DNA of 15,330 nucleotides from an uncultured Burkholderiaceae bacterium. GTDB taxonomy: Bacteria > Pseudomonadota > Gammaproteobacteria > Burkholderiales > Burkholderiaceae_C. A program made the translations under genes and the position numbers. Numbering within the stretch: the stretch's first letter is position 1; every line of letters starts with the position of its first letter. The stretch lies in the NCBI GenBank assembly GCA_938022295.1, contig CALIDR010000100.1:1-15330 (forward strand), read 5' to 3'. The notes beneath the pieces are model-generated. The model saw only the letters and a list, made by a program, of their open reading frames with translations. It did not search any database and was not told the origin of the DNA. Below, piece by piece: positions 14,957 to 15,330 of this stretch.

Positions 14957-15207
14957 AGCTCGTCTTCGCCGAACAGGCCTGGGAAGACTACCTGTACTGG
15001 CACAAACACGACCGCAAGACGGTCGAGCGCATCCACGAACTGATTCGTGACGTGCAGCGTGAGCCGTTCGCGGGCATCGGCAAGCCCGAGCCGCTGAAGC
15101 ACGCGCTGTCGGGCTACTGGTCGCGGCGGATCTCCAGCGAGCACCGGATGGTCTACAAAGTGTCGGACAGCGCGCTGCTGATCGCGCAGCTGCGCTACCA
15201 CTACTGA
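14953..15207 (+). CDS. yoeB: YoeB mRNA interferase toxin
   Basis: This 84-residue RelE-superfamily ribosome-dependent endoribonuclease cuts mRNA at the ribosomal A site. The sequence follows YoeB along its whole length, with GKPEPLKH (43-50), SGYWSRRIS (53-61), EHRMVY (63-68) and the terminal RYHY (81-84). The E. coli catalytic residues Glu46, Arg65, His83 and Tyr84 fall at exactly the same numbers, so the enzyme should be active. The GTG start at 14953-14955 overlaps the yefM stop; this weaker start would keep toxin below antitoxin. The gene ends 15 bp from the stop codon of the oppositely oriented amidotransferase, with no hairpin terminator between them. Confidence 0.95.
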   Translation: MKLVFAEQAWEDYLYWHKHDRKTVERIHELIRDVQREPFAGIGKPEPLKHALSGYWSRRISSEHRMVYKVSDSALLIAQLRYHY

Positions 15208-15222
15208 CCGACCACCGAAGCA

Positions 15223-15330
15223 TCACGCCAGCGCCTCCGCGGGCGCACGGCGCGCGTCGAGCGTCGGCGCTTCGGCATCGACCACCTGCCGCAGGAAGGC
15301 GTCGAACATCAGCAGCGACCACAGCGGCGA
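15223..15330 (-). CDS. C-terminal end of a probable asparagine-synthetase-like amidotransferase (partial)
   Basis: Only the final 35 codons and TGA (15223-15225) are inside the window; the frame is open to the right edge. SPLWSLLMFDAFLRQV resembles the C-terminal helix of class-II asparagine-synthetase-like proteins (LWxLLMxxxxLR). An exosortase-A-associated amidotransferase of this family commonly sits beside the Daro_2409-like glycosyltransferase, which is the next minus-strand gene here. This would place it in the same operon, now separated by the toxin-antitoxin insertion. The call rests on a short fragment plus context and could be wrong. Confidence 0.6.
   Translation of the reverse strand, partial: SPLWSLLMFDAFLRQVVDAEAPTLDARRAPAEALA

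Noticed and set aside
15208..15222. Terminator between yoeB and the amidotransferase
   Set aside because: Only 15 bp long and without any inverted repeat.

Overview
The window is a GC-rich stretch of a proteobacterial chromosome, most likely from a beta-proteobacterium of the Burkholderiales/Rhodocyclales type. That lineage is an inference from strong G/C third-position bias and from marker genes of the exosortase A (PEP-CTERM) exopolysaccharide locus. Almost every gene lies on the minus strand and is tightly packed, with 4-16 bp overlaps or short gaps, so it reads right to left as one long surface-glycan operon. No rRNA, tRNA, IS element or CRISPR array was seen.

Right to left on the minus strand the order is as follows. 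First comes the last 35 codons of a probable asparagine-synthetase-like amidotransferase (15223-15330). It is followed by an exosortase-A-associated glycosyltransferase (13397-14614), a second GT4 glycosyltransferase (12151-13404) and an exosortase-A-associated O-antigen-ligase-like membrane protein (10820-12124). Then come a PaaK/CapK-like adenylate-forming enzyme (9383-10768), an alpha/alpha-toroid protein with QW-like repeats (8149-9381), a formyltransferase (7272-8156), a membrane-anchored deacetylase-like protein (6011-7261) and an 803-residue protein holding two complete GT4 glycosyltransferases (3569-5980). The next four genes are hddA, gmhA, hddC and gmhB (579-3507). Last is the start of a multi-membrane-span protein that runs off the left edge (1-582).

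The hddA-gmhA-hddC-gmhB block encodes every step from sedoheptulose 7-phosphate to GDP-D-glycero-alpha-D-manno-heptose. The neighbouring glycosyltransferases could use this donor for a heptose-containing exopolysaccharide, with the deacetylase-like, formyltransferase and adenylate-forming enzymes as possible decorators and the ligase/polymerase-like protein handling assembly. Substrates cannot be read from the sequence.

The one plus-strand element is a yefM-yoeB toxin-antitoxin module (14705-15207), wedged antisense between two glycan genes. Its promoter/operator carries two TGTAC-core motifs 12 bp apart. All expected YoeB catalytic residues are present.

The main points for follow-up are the complete GDP-heptose pathway inside an exosortase-type locus, the double-glycosyltransferase fusion, a GmhB that has lost most of its zinc ligands, the unassigned QW-repeat toroid enzyme, and the antisense toxin-antitoxin insertion.
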